DNA of 64,000 nt from NCBI RefSeq assembly GCF_000020005.1, contig NC_010718.1, forward strand, positions 1,493,001-1,557,000, in the 5' to 3' direction. The notes under the pieces are model-generated. The model searched no databases. It saw only the letters and a list, made by a program, of their open reading frames with translations, and had not been told where the DNA came from. Shown in pieces: positions 57,428-64,000 of the stretch (position 1 is its first letter; every line of letters starts with the position of its first letter). The position numbers and the translations under genes were made by a program. The stretch comes from Natranaerobius thermophilus JW/NM-WN-LF. Its GTDB lineage: Bacteria; Bacillota; Natranaerobiia; Natranaerobiales; Natranaerobiaceae.

Positions 57428-57688
57428 ATGGAAGTATTAAAAGTTTCAGCAAATTCAAATCCTAACTCTGTTGCAGGTGCTTTGGCTGGTGTGATTAGAG
57501 AAAGAAATAGCGCGGAAATCCAAGCCATTGGAGCCGGGGCACTCAATCAAGCTGTAAAAGCTGTTGCAATTGCGCGAGGCTTTGTTGCTCCAAGCGGTAT
57601 TGATCTAATTTCAATTCCAGCTTTTACAGACATCGAGATTGATGGAGAAGAGAGAACTGCTATTAAGCTAATAGTTCAGCCTCGCTAA
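57428..57688 (+). CDS. spoVS: Stage V sporulation protein S
   Basis: The 86-residue product is a near-invariant SpoVS: EVLKVSANSNPNSVAGALAG, the IGAGALNQAVKAVAIARGFV core and the basic C-terminus. SpoVS is an Alba-like protein needed for normal spore coat and engulfment steps. It follows ymdB as in Bacillus, with its own AGGAGGTTTGATC site. The 96-base gap upstream contains AGGAATTT (57350) and GAAAT (57371), a poor but possible sigma-H promoter. Confidence 0.96.
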   Translation: MEVLKVSANSNPNSVAGALAGVIRERNSAEIQAIGAGALNQAVKAVAIARGFVAPSGIDLISIPAFTDIEIDGEERTAIKLIVQPR

Positions 57689-57723
57689 GGTTATTGAAAT
57701 TTAATTATGTTTTTAGTCAAATT

Positions 57724-57750
57724 AAGCGCCTTTGTGGCGCTTTTTCTTTT
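57724..57750 (+). terminator. Terminator of spoVS
   Basis: AAGCGCC, loop TTTGT, GGCGCTT, then TTTCTTTT. Confidence 0.85.
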
Positions 57751-57769
57751 AATATTAGCTGTATTTAAG

Positions 57770-57812
57770 TTGAATGTTGATAACTGTAAAATTCAATTGA
57801 AAATTTTACAGT
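57770..57812 (+). repeat. Dispersed intergenic repeat, copy c (upstream of dipeptidase)
   Basis: TTGAATGTTGATAACTGTAA (57770-57789) matches copy b exactly. ACTGTAAAATT (57783-57793) pairs with AATTTTACAGT (57802-57812) in a perfect 11-bp hairpin. Confidence 0.7.
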
Positions 57813-57866
57813 CTAAATAAAACCAGTGCTTAATATTTTAAACCTTAAGGGAAGGGTGGAATACTA

Positions 57867-58853
57867 ATGGAATGGCAAGCACTTCATGACAAAACTTTTA
57901 TTGTCGATGGACATAGTGATACTATTTTAAATTATGACCGTTACGAGAATTTCGATTTTCTCTACAGTAATGACAATGTTCATATGGACTTACCTAAAAT
58001 CGATACAGGAGGGATTGATTTACAGTTTTTTGCTGTATTTATAGAGGATCAATTTCTTCCTAATGCGGGTTTTAAAAATTGTGTCCGTTTATTAGAGACA
58101 TTTCGGAACAATATTATAGATAGTCCCAACTTTTCTATGATTGAAACTAAGAAAGACTTAAGAAATGCCATTGATGATGGATCACAAAAGAAATATGGTT
58201 TACTCACCATAGAAGGTGGTGAAGTCCTAGAAGGTGATATAAACCTATTAAGAGCTCTTTATCGATTGGGGATCAGGGGAATCACTTTAACGTGGAATAG
58301 ACGAAATGAATTGGCAGATGGCTGTAGTTTAGGCAAGTATGCCGGTGGTTTAAGTGATTTTGGCTGTCAAGTAGTTCGAGAAATGAGTAGATTGGGTATG
58401 ATGGTAGATGTCAGCCATTTGTCTTTAAATAGTTTTAATCATGTGTTGGAAATTCATGACGAACCTGTAGTTGCAACTCATTCAAATGCTAGTTCAATTT
58501 TAAATCATCCAAGAAATTTAGACGATAATCAGCTTAAAAAAATTGCTGAAAGTGGTGGAGTTATAGGTCTGAATTATGCATCCCACTTCATCACCAACTC
58601 TCAGAAAAGAGCTGGCTTAGATGAATTATTTCAACATTTACAATACATGATAAATCTAGTAGGAGAGGATCATGTGGCTCTAGGCAGTGACTTTGATGGA
58701 ATATCCAATCCACCCAAAGAAATAAACACAGCCGCCGATTTACCTAAACTCACCGAATATCTTTGCAAATGTAATCTTAGTGAAACTACTATTCAGAAAG
58801 TTTTAGGGGATAATTGGCTCAGGGTATTAAACGAGGTATTACCGGAGGATTGA
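57867..58853 (+). CDS. Membrane dipeptidase family (M19) peptidase
   Basis: The 328-residue protein has the zinc-site motifs of M19 renal-type dipeptidases: DGHSDTILNYD near the N-terminus, TIEGGEVLEGD, WNRRNELADG, MMVDVSHLS, ATHSNASS and LGSDFDGISN. No signal peptide is seen, so it is likely cytoplasmic. It probably cleaves dipeptides, possibly D-amino-acid containing ones. In several Firmicutes such a gene lies between spoVS and the 2-oxoacid oxidoreductase operon. Confidence 0.92.
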   Translation: MEWQALHDKTFIVDGHSDTILNYDRYENFDFLYSNDNVHMDLPKIDTGGIDLQFFAVFIEDQFLPNAGFKNCVRLLETFRNNIIDSPNFSMIETKKDLRNAIDDGSQKKYGLLTIEGGEVLEGDINLLRALYRLGIRGITLTWNRRNELADGCSLGKYAGGLSDFGCQVVREMSRLGMMVDVSHLSLNSFNHVLEIHDEPVVATHSNASSILNHPRNLDDNQLKKIAESGGVIGLNYASHFITNSQKRAGLDELFQHLQYMINLVGEDHVALGSDFDGISNPPKEINTAADLPKLTEYLCKCNLSETTIQKVLGDNWLRVLNEVLPED

Positions 58854-58869
58854 CATTAGAGGTGATTAT

Positions 58870-59700
58870 ATGAAATGCTTTGGTGATCTACACATACATA
58901 CAACAGCTTCTGACGGAGTTCTTCATCCTCATGAAATTATTGACAGGGCAGAAGAAAAGCAAATTGATTATATAGCAATAGCGGATCATGATACGTTTTT
59001 AGGAGTTGAAAAGTTATTAGTTGATAAAAGGCTTAAAAGGAGTAAGATTACATTGATACCGGCCATAGAAATTTCTACAGATCTGGCCGATGAAGAGCTA
59101 CATATACTTGGTTACTTTAATTCTGTCAATAACAAGCAGCTGCACAATGCCTTAAATAAACTTAGAGAGTACAGAGAAGAGAGAATCACAAAGATTGTCG
59201 ATAAATTAACTAAGATGCGATGTCCTATATCATTAAAAAAAGTGTATCAACATTCCGTCGAGGGGTCCATTGGAAGGCCTCATATTGCAAGGGAAATGGT
59301 AAAACAGGGATATGTTTCATCCGTTAGTGAGGCCTTTGAAAAATATCTAGCCAAGGATAGGCCTGCTTATGTGAAAAGGGAAAAGTTGACTCCAGAAATT
59401 GCTATAAATATGATTCGTGAGGGTGGTGGAATTGCAGTTTGGGCTCATCCAGGTATTACCAAAAATCCTGAAAAGTCCTTTCAACATCTCATTGACGTAG
59501 GTATCCAAGGAATTGAACTTTATCATCCATACCACAGTTTTAGTTTTGAAATTAGTTGGCGAGATAAGATAATTAATAATAACTTAATAATCACAGGGGG
59601 ATCGGATTTTCATGATTATGAAGACCCTCCCGTTGATTTAGGAACAAAGGGGATAAATTGCAGTGAAATTACTAAAATGATTCAGATGATCAACGAATGA
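58870..59700 (+). CDS. PHP domain phosphoesterase
   Basis: The N-terminal DLHIHTTASDGVLHPHEII and IAIADHDT, the mid AHPGI segment and the C-terminal GGSDFHDYE are metal-binding motifs of free-standing PHP proteins of the YciV/RnAse AM type, which hydrolyse 3',5'-bisphosphates or short RNA. Length 276. It starts 16 bases after the dipeptidase and is probably in the same operon. The specific substrate is uncertain. Confidence 0.88.
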   Translation: MKCFGDLHIHTTASDGVLHPHEIIDRAEEKQIDYIAIADHDTFLGVEKLLVDKRLKRSKITLIPAIEISTDLADEELHILGYFNSVNNKQLHNALNKLREYREERITKIVDKLTKMRCPISLKKVYQHSVEGSIGRPHIAREMVKQGYVSSVSEAFEKYLAKDRPAYVKREKLTPEIAINMIREGGGIAVWAHPGITKNPEKSFQHLIDVGIQGIELYHPYHSFSFEISWRDKIINNNLIITGGSDFHDYEDPPVDLGTKGINCSEITKMIQMINE

Positions 59701-59720
59701 TCAAAGAGTCAAAAAAAGTT

Positions 59721-59756
59721 ATTGGACCAATGGACTGATCCATTGGTCTTTTTTAT
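59721..59756 (+). terminator. Terminator of the dipeptidase-PHP operon, with embedded operator half of pair
   Basis: GACCAATGGA (59725-59734), loop CTGA, TCCATTGGTC, then TTTTTT. Its left part includes ATTGGACCAAT (59721-59731), the reverse complement of the palindrome in front of gntR. Confidence 0.85.
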
Positions 59757-59887
59757 GAAAAATTTTAAAATTAAGGGAGGATTTCATTAATTAATAGAGA
59801 AGAAATCGAATAGAATCTAGTATTGAATGGGCAAAACTTAGTCTGTGGCCAATCGTATTTTTAATTAAATCTTGTATATCATTATAT

Positions 59888-59907
59888 AAATTGGATTGGT
59901 CCAATTT
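59888..59907 (+). promoter_or_regulatory. Palindromic operator upstream of gntR
   Basis: AAATTGGA, TTGG, TCCAATTT form an inverted repeat that contains ATTGGTCCAAT (59895-59905). It lies 30 bases before the gntR start, near where a weak -10 (TATATA, about 59883) would be. Autoregulation by the GntR protein is inferred. Confidence 0.55.
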
Positions 59908-59936
59908 TAGATATATTTTTGAAGTGGGTGAAAACA

Positions 59937-60914
59937 ATGGAATTTAAATTGGAACGAAAAAGCAGAACTCCATATTATTTGCAAATAAAAGAAAATATCA
60001 AAAAATTCGTTGAATTCGGATACTGGACTAGTGGGACGAAATTACCGACAGAACGTGAACTGGCTGAACGACTTCAAGTTAGTAGAAATACTGTTAGCAT
60101 GGCTTATAAAGAATTAGAAAGTGATGGTGTGATTGTTTGTCATCAAGGAAGAGGAACTTTCATTGCAGAGAAAGATGATAAGCTGAAACAGCAGAGTAGA
60201 AAAGAACATTTATTAAAAATAATTGATGTTTCCATTGAAGAAGCTCTACAATTAGGTTTTACTATCGATGATTTTTTGGCCATAACTCACGTTAGGGCAA
60301 GAGAGAAGCAGGACATGTTAACTAAGTTAAATATAGCCTTTGTTGAATGTAATCAAGAACAACTTCATTACTTTGTAAATGAATTGAATTTTGATAAAGG
60401 TGTTTCAATTATTCCTATTCTTGTTTCTGATTTAAAAAATTATCCTGACACCTATCGGGATAAATTGTCACAGGTAGATATAATTATCACAACTTTCTTC
60501 CATTTAGAAGAGATTAAAGAATCTTTACACGATATCGAAGCTGAGATTTTACCTATAGCTTTGGAATTACAGATGGAGACTGTTGTGAAAATCGCCAGAG
60601 TCCCCTCGAATTCAAGAGTAGGTTTGATATGCAAGTCAGAAAACTTCGCTCATAAATTTATGAACTCTTTAACAAAAGCAGGAATTGATCATGTAAAAAT
60701 AGATTTTATTATGACTGAATCAAAAGAAGAAATTATTGAATTTACGAATAATGTGGACTATGTTGTCACCAGCCCTGGGAAAAAGCATGTTGTGGCAGAT
60801 ATTATTGATGCTGATCCAGAACAAGAGATAACGGAGGTGATATTTAGACCAGATCAGGCTTCATTAAATCTCTTGAAAAGTACACTAGTTGATTTAAAAC
60901 AAAAAGTTAGTTAG
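59937..60914 (+). CDS. GntR-family transcriptional regulator
   Basis: Residues about 1-75 form a GntR winged helix (RTPYYLQIKENIKKFVEFGY; LPTERELAERLQVSRNTVSM; GVIVCHQGRGTFIAEK). The rest (about 90-325) is not an aminotransferase (MocR) or a clear UTRA domain; it reads as a periplasmic-binding-like alpha/beta ligand domain with internal similarity to sensor folds. ATG 59937 follows TGGGTGA. It precedes the 2-oxoacid oxidoreductase genes with 11 bases to spare, so it is likely their regulator. Confidence 0.85.
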   Translation: MEFKLERKSRTPYYLQIKENIKKFVEFGYWTSGTKLPTERELAERLQVSRNTVSMAYKELESDGVIVCHQGRGTFIAEKDDKLKQQSRKEHLLKIIDVSIEEALQLGFTIDDFLAITHVRAREKQDMLTKLNIAFVECNQEQLHYFVNELNFDKGVSIIPILVSDLKNYPDTYRDKLSQVDIIITTFFHLEEIKESLHDIEAEILPIALELQMETVVKIARVPSNSRVGLICKSENFAHKFMNSLTKAGIDHVKIDFIMTESKEEIIEFTNNVDYVVTSPGKKHVVADIIDADPEQEITEVIFRPDQASLNLLKSTLVDLKQKVS

Positions 60915-60925
60915 GGGTGAATGCT

Positions 60926-61147
60926 ATGTCAAAGAAGACTGCCGAGCCTGTTAAAGTCGCTCCCAAATGGTGTAAAGGCTGCGGTATATGTATTGAATTT
61001 TGTCCTAAAAAAGTTTTGGATTACGATGACAAAGGCAAGGTTAAAGTAACAAAACCAGAAGAATGTATCAAATGCGGCTTATGTGAACTTCGTTGTCCTG
61101 ATTTTGCCATAGTTGTTAAGAAGGAGGATGAGTCGGATGAAAAATAA
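60926..61147 (+). CDS. korD: 2-oxoacid:ferredoxin oxidoreductase, ferredoxin-like (delta) subunit
   Basis: The 73-residue protein carries two [4Fe-4S] motifs (CKGCGICIEFCPKKVL and CIKCGLCELRCPDFAI) and passes electrons from the catalytic subunits. ATG 60926 follows AGGGGTGA. It overlaps the alpha subunit gene by 11 bases; the order delta-alpha-beta-gamma is that of KorDABC/OorDABC operons. Confidence 0.9.
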   Translation: MSKKTAEPVKVAPKWCKGCGICIEFCPKKVLDYDDKGKVKVTKPEECIKCGLCELRCPDFAIVVKKEDESDEK

Positions 61148-62273
61148 TCAAGCAGTATTAATGCAGGGGAATGAAGCTTGTGTAAAGGGTGCTCTCAGAG
61201 CGGGAGCAACTTTTTATGCAGGATATCCTATCACTCCCTCATCAGAAGTAGCTGAGGGCTTTGCAGAAGAATTACCCAAAATTGGCGGAAAATTTATTCA
61301 AATGGAAGATGAAATTGGTAGCATGGCAGCCATTGTTGGAGCATCATTGACAGGAGCTAAAAGTGTAACTGCCACCAGTGGTCCAGGATTTTCTTTAAAA
61401 CAGGAAAATCTCGGTTACGCTTGTATGGCTGAAGTTCCCTGTGTTGTAATTAACGTGCAAAGGAGTGGTCCAAGTACTGGAGGGCCTACGGCACCTTCTC
61501 AAGGAGATGTGATGCAAGCTAAATGGGGGACTCATGGTGATCATCCCACAATTGCTTTAGCACCGTCTTCAGTACGAGAAACCTTTGACATGACAATTAA
61601 AGCTTTTAATCTAGCAGAGAAGTTTAGAACTCCAGTAATACTTTTATTGGATGAAGTTGTAGGTCATTTACGGGAAAACGTAGTTCTTCCCCCTGAAGAT
61701 GAAATTGAACTTATTAATAGAAAGAAAAGTGATAATAAAAGTGATTATATGCCCTTTGATGCTGAAAGTGATGGAATACCTCCCATGGAAAACTTCGGAG
61801 AAGGAAGTTTATATCATGTGACCGGCCTACATCATGATAAAACAGGTTTTCCCAATTTGAATACCCAGGTAGTAGATAGTCTGGTAAGGAGATTAGTTAA
61901 CAAAGTCGAACAGAATGCTGATGAAATTATAGATATAGAAATTGATGTACCGGAAAATGCCAACACTGTGCTTGTTTCATATGGTTCTGTCGCCAGATCT
62001 ACGAAGAGTGCTTGCAAAGAACTTAGAGCTAAAGGTAATCAAGTTGGTCATATTAGACTGCAAACAATTTGGCCTTTCCCTTACGATCAACTAAAAGAAC
62101 AGCTTCAAGGCGTTGAAAGAGTGATCGTACCTGAAATGAATATGGGACAAATTGTCGGTGAAGTTGAAAAATGTGTCGGTACCGATCAACAAGTAGAGGG
62201 AGTAAATCGAGTAGATACTCACTTGATTACTCCACAGGAAATAATTAGCACTGTAGAAAGGGAGGAAGGATAA
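61137..62273 (+). CDS. korA: 2-oxoacid:ferredoxin oxidoreductase alpha subunit
   Basis: The enzyme oxidatively decarboxylates a 2-oxoacid to acyl-CoA with reduced ferredoxin, or runs in reverse. Alpha has the pyrimidine-binding and core domains: AGYPITPSSEVAEGFAEELP, MEDEIGSMAAIVGASLTGA, SGPGFSLKQENLGYA. The match to KorA suggests 2-oxoglutarate, but branched-chain or other acids are possible. ATG 61137 follows AAGGAGG at nine bases. It is coupled to beta by TAATG. Confidence 0.93.
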   Translation: MKNNQAVLMQGNEACVKGALRAGATFYAGYPITPSSEVAEGFAEELPKIGGKFIQMEDEIGSMAAIVGASLTGAKSVTATSGPGFSLKQENLGYACMAEVPCVVINVQRSGPSTGGPTAPSQGDVMQAKWGTHGDHPTIALAPSSVRETFDMTIKAFNLAEKFRTPVILLLDEVVGHLRENVVLPPEDEIELINRKKSDNKSDYMPFDAESDGIPPMENFGEGSLYHVTGLHHDKTGFPNLNTQVVDSLVRRLVNKVEQNADEIIDIEIDVPENANTVLVSYGSVARSTKSACKELRAKGNQVGHIRLQTIWPFPYDQLKEQLQGVERVIVPEMNMGQIVGEVEKCVGTDQQVEGVNRVDTHLITPQEIISTVEREEG

Positions 62274-63094
62274 TGAGCACTCATCTTAGAAAATATCTGC
62301 GCCTGGATAAAATACCACATATTTGGTGTCCAGGTTGCGGGCACGGAATTATTTTAAATAGTTTAATAAGGGGCATCCACGAAGTTGGCCTAAAACAGGA
62401 AAACACGGTAATTGTTTCAGGAATCGGCTGTTCTTCCCGGGCACCAGGTTATCTGAATTTCAACACTCTTCATACTACTCACGGCAGGGCTTTAGCCTTT
62501 GCCACAGGTGTGAAACACTCCAATCCAGATTTGAATGTGATAGTTCTTACTGGTGATGGAGATAGTGCGGCCATTGGTGGAAATCATTTAATCCATGCTG
62601 CTCGGAGAAATATAAATATTACCACAATTGTCTTTAACAATAATATTTACGGAATGACTAGTGGACAGTATTCTCCAATGACTCCGACAGATGCCATAGC
62701 AACCACTTCCCCCTACGGAAATGTAGAAAAGTCTTTTGACCTCTGCAATATGGTGAAATCAGCAGGAGCCACTTTCGTAGGTCGGGGAGCCACCTTTAAT
62801 ACTAAACAATTAATACAGCTTGTTTCAGGAGCCCTCAGTCATAATGGCTTTTCCTTTGTAGAAGCTTTAAGCCAGTGTCCCACATATTACGGTAGAAGAA
62901 ATAATTTAAAATCGGCTATTGATATGTTGAAATGGCAAAAAGATAACTCTGTCAGTGTCAAGGCTTATGATAAACTTCCGGAAGAAAAGAAAGAGGGTAA
63001 AATTGTACTAGGTGAACTCTTCCGTGACGATTCCATCCCAGAATACACTGACAGGTATGCGGAAATGGTCAAAAATGTACAGAAAAGGAGTTGA
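62273..63094 (+). CDS. korB: 2-oxoacid:ferredoxin oxidoreductase beta subunit
   Basis: The beta subunit binds thiamine diphosphate. IWCPGCGHGIILNSLIRG, GIGCSSRAPGYLNFNTLHTT, TGDGDSAAIGGNHLIHAARR and NNNIYGMTSGQYSPMT are all present; the last holds the TPP and substrate pocket. Length 273. The start overlaps the alpha stop codon. Confidence 0.94.
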   Translation: MSTHLRKYLRLDKIPHIWCPGCGHGIILNSLIRGIHEVGLKQENTVIVSGIGCSSRAPGYLNFNTLHTTHGRALAFATGVKHSNPDLNVIVLTGDGDSAAIGGNHLIHAARRNINITTIVFNNNIYGMTSGQYSPMTPTDAIATTSPYGNVEKSFDLCNMVKSAGATFVGRGATFNTKQLIQLVSGALSHNGFSFVEALSQCPTYYGRRNNLKSAIDMLKWQKDNSVSVKAYDKLPEEKKEGKIVLGELFRDDSIPEYTDRYAEMVKNVQKRS

Positions 63095-63098
63095 GAGT

Positions 63099-63644
63099 AT
63101 GAGTAGATGGGAGCTAAGATTAAGTGGTTCAGGTGGCCAAGGACTAATTTTATCAGGTATCATTTTAGCTTCTGCTGCCACAAAACAAGGAAAAAACGTA
63201 ATTCAAACTCAAAGTTATGGTCCAGAAGCTAGAGGTGGTGCAAGTAAAGCGGAAGTTGTCATCAGTGACGATGAGATCGATTATCCTGAAGTTACAAGTC
63301 CTAACTTTTTACTTACTTTAACGGAAGAGGCATTTTATAAATATAAAGAAGATATATCTTCTGATTGTAAAGTGCTTGTGGATAGCCAATTAAATGTGGA
63401 TGACAGTGACCTGTCTAACCTTGATTTGTATACCTTACCTTTTCTTGAAACTGCCGAGAAGGAACTTAAAAGAAAAATTGTTGCCAATATGGTGGCTCTA
63501 GGTGCTACTGTTTATTTCACTCAAGTCGTCTCCCATGATCATATGAAAGAAGCAATTTCAAATTATGTTCCTCAGGGAACCGAGGAACTTAACTGGGAAG
63601 CCTTTCAAAAAGGCTATCAGCTAGCAAAAGAAAAGGATAACTAA
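63099..63644 (+). CDS. korC: 2-oxoacid:ferredoxin oxidoreductase gamma subunit
   Basis: The gamma subunit (CoA-binding domain) starts RLSGSGGQGLILSGIILASA and has the QTQSYGPEARGGASKAEVVI segment typical of the family. Length 181. ATG 63099 follows AAAAGGAG; the reading frame is open upstream inside korB, which I discount. It completes the four-subunit operon. Confidence 0.93.
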   Translation: MSRWELRLSGSGGQGLILSGIILASAATKQGKNVIQTQSYGPEARGGASKAEVVISDDEIDYPEVTSPNFLLTLTEEAFYKYKEDISSDCKVLVDSQLNVDDSDLSNLDLYTLPFLETAEKELKRKIVANMVALGATVYFTQVVSHDHMKEAISNYVPQGTEELNWEAFQKGYQLAKEKDN

Positions 63645-63676
63645 ATATATTTAAATATTTTAAGGAGGAGATTTAA

Positions 63677-64000
63677 ATGTCTGAAAACCTAAACATTTAT
63701 CACATTGTCCAGAGGCAAATAAAAGAAGCCGTGGAAATGTTAGGGGTTGACTTTACTGTATATGAAATCCTGAAACAGCCTCAAAATGTATTAGAAGTAT
63801 CTTTCCCCATCAAAATGGATGATGGTTCAATAAAAGTTTTCAGAGGCCTAAGATCACAGCACTGTGACGTTTTAGGACCATACAAAGGTGGTCTTAGATT
63901 TCATCCAACTGTAGAAATGGATGAGTCCAAAGCCTTATCAATGTGGATGACCTTTAAATGTGCCGTGGTAGGAGTTCCTTATGGTGGCGCCAAAGGTGGA
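63677..64000 (+). CDS. Glutamate dehydrogenase (Glu/Leu/Phe/Val family), 3' truncated
   Basis: The 108 visible codons run off the window end without a stop. VFRGLRSQHCDVLGPYKGGL and RFHPTVEMDESKALSMWMTF are the substrate-binding part, and the last residues VGVPYGGAKGG include the catalytic-lysine loop. ATG 63677 follows AAGGAGGAG. It would interconvert glutamate and 2-oxoglutarate, which fits the preceding 2-oxoacid oxidoreductase operon; leucine or other amino acids are alternatives. Confidence 0.92.
   Translation, partial: MSENLNIYHIVQRQIKEAVEMLGVDFTVYEILKQPQNVLEVSFPIKMDDGSIKVFRGLRSQHCDVLGPYKGGLRFHPTVEMDESKALSMWMTFKCAVVGVPYGGAKGG

Noticed and set aside
59774-59800. AGGGAGGA followed by ATT/AAT as a small gene start
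   Set aside because: All frames close within about ten codons; at most a remnant ribosome binding site between the PHP terminator and gntR.
1-64000. CRISPR array, tRNA or rRNA genes, prophage
   Set aside because: I saw no regularly spaced short repeats, no recognisable tRNA or rRNA sequences and no phage structural genes.

Overview
This 64 kb window comes from an AT-rich, spore-forming, low-GC Gram-positive bacterium of the class Clostridia. The evidence is the PolC-type replicase, RNase J, RNase Y and SpoVS, the dipicolinate synthase genes dpaA and dpaB, a ferredoxin-dependent 2-oxoacid oxidoreductase, and a gene order that follows the rpsB-to-spoVS backbone of Bacillus and the Clostridia. 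The proteins recall Natranaerobius (halo-alkali-thermophilic Clostridia), but that is a guess from memory that I cannot test here. Every gene I accept lies on the + strand.

Layout. (1) 1-2.8 kb: end of a DUF342 (FapA-like) gene and three small membrane or hypothetical genes, closed by a terminator. (2) 2.8-6.4 kb: a structured leader, rpsB, tsf, pyrH, frr, a 93-aa unknown and a 55-aa ferredoxin. (3) 6.4-15.7 kb: envelope and isoprenoid genes uppS, cdsA, dxr, rseP, ispG, a glycosyltransferase, then polC. This polC lacks the usual inserted proofreading exonuclease. (4) 15.7-26.2 kb: the rimP-nusA-rnpM-ylxQ-infB-rbfA-nrnA-truB-ribF-rpsO-pnp translation and RNA-decay cluster. (5) 26.3-30.3 kb: a YlxY-type deacetylase-like protein, a VanW protein, an M16 peptidase and a stress protein. 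(6) 30.4-41.4 kb: two apparently identical 2.1-kb group II introns in direct orientation, each right after a rho-independent terminator, flanking dpaA-dpaB-dapG-dapA, RNase J, tepA and ylzJ. (7) 41.5-57.7 kb: a Na/Pi-type transporter, ftsK/spoIIIE, a RodZ-like gene, rimO, pgsA, an unknown membrane gene with a small FtsH-like protease, cinA, a metallophosphoesterase, recA, recX, rny, ymdB and spoVS. (8) 57.8-64 kb: a dipeptidase, a PHP phosphoesterase, a GntR regulator with a palindromic operator, a four-subunit 2-oxoacid:ferredoxin oxidoreductase and the start of a glutamate dehydrogenase.

How it fits together. Most of the window is housekeeping: translation factors, mRNA decay (PNPase, RNase J, RNase Y, NrnA), MEP isoprenoid steps feeding undecaprenyl phosphate, phospholipid synthesis, recombination, and sporulation genes tied to the lysine/diaminopimelate pathway. 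The last operon links 2-oxoglutarate-type carbon flow to glutamate.

Points that stand out: an apparent ATT start codon for rny; a PolC without its exonuclease; twin group II introns; a dispersed intergenic repeat in four places (upstream of dxr, the stress gene, recA and the dipeptidase); a paired palindromic operator around gntR; a small FtsH-like protease with an overlapping membrane partner; and adjacent YlxY and VanW proteins that share an N-terminal domain. I found no tRNA or rRNA genes and no CRISPR array. Apart from the structured RNA parts of the introns there is no gene-free stretch over 300 bases.
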